A stretch of DNA of 5,776 nt. Origin: Sphingobacteriaceae bacterium. GTDB lineage: Bacteria > Bacteroidota > Bacteroidia > Sphingobacteriales > Sphingobacteriaceae. Below the pieces are notes generated by a model that saw nothing but the letters and a program-made list of their open reading frames with translations, made no database searches and was not told the origin of the DNA. The translations under genes were made by a program, and so were the position numbers. The stretch spans positions 1-5,776 of the forward strand of contig JANWIB010000002.1 in NCBI GenBank assembly GCA_025450155.1. The letters run 5' to 3'. How positions within the stretch are numbered: the first letter of the stretch is position 1; every line of letters starts with the position of its first letter. Below are positions 5,725 to 5,776 of the stretch, in pieces.

Positions 5725-5776
5725 ATTAATAAACTTTAGAATTAAAAATGCTCCATTCCTTCTAGCCAGAAATGGT

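Noticed and set aside
5753..5775. Inverted repeat CCATT...AATGG near the right edge, possibly an operator or terminator
   Set aside because: The stem is interrupted by a 3-nt bulge, has no T-run, and lies at the window edge without context.
1..5776. CRISPR array, insertion sequence, phage, tRNA or rRNA
   Set aside because: No direct-repeat arrays, transposase, integrase or structured RNA signatures were seen on either strand.

Overview
The window looks like chromosomal DNA of a Bacteroidota bacterium, most like the Sphingobacteriaceae (Pedobacter/Mucilaginibacter-like). The reasons are the AT-rich composition, A/T-rich translation starts mostly without Shine-Dalgarno sequences, matches to the TAnnTTTG-type -7 promoter element, and the character of the proteins: a Kdo-pathway SIS-CBS isomerase, a long RecQ with a C-terminal extension, a metal-type KdsA and a Tyr-rich small secreted protein. 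The lineage call rests on remembered similarity, not on a search.

Layout. On the minus strand, reading right to left from about 2157, lie kdsD (arabinose-5-phosphate isomerase), then 14 bp later manC (mannose-1-phosphate guanylyltransferase), and then the first 15 codons of a probable lipoprotein running off the left edge. On the plus strand, diverging from kdsD across about 50 bp of overlapping promoter elements, lie recQ (729 aa) and kdsA (Kdo-8-phosphate synthase), whose stop and start codons share one base (TGATG). A small secreted protein of unknown function (162 aa, minus strand) converges on kdsA, and an imperfect hairpin that could terminate both directions sits between them. Only about 50 bp upstream of that last gene remain in the window.

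How the genes work together. KdsD makes arabinose 5-phosphate, and KdsA condenses it with phosphoenolpyruvate to Kdo 8-phosphate, so two successive steps of Kdo synthesis flank the recQ promoter region on opposite strands. ManC makes GDP-mannose for surface glycans. RecQ is a DNA-repair helicase with no obvious biochemical link to them. No phage, CRISPR, transposon, tRNA or rRNA signal was seen.

The most unusual points are two. First, an in-frame TGA near the end of manC is followed, in the same frame, by 24 codons that read like the normal C-terminus of the family. They end at a TAG only 2 nt before the next ORF, so the annotated 336-aa product is probably a truncated form of a 361-aa protein (nonsense mutation, sequence error or, less likely, readthrough). 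Second, kdsD has no ATG start in its frame. The longest TTG start overlaps a perfect TAnnTTTG promoter match, which favours a second TTG 14 codons downstream. I see no strong evidence of a wholly new biological system here; the window is mostly ordinary housekeeping and envelope genes.
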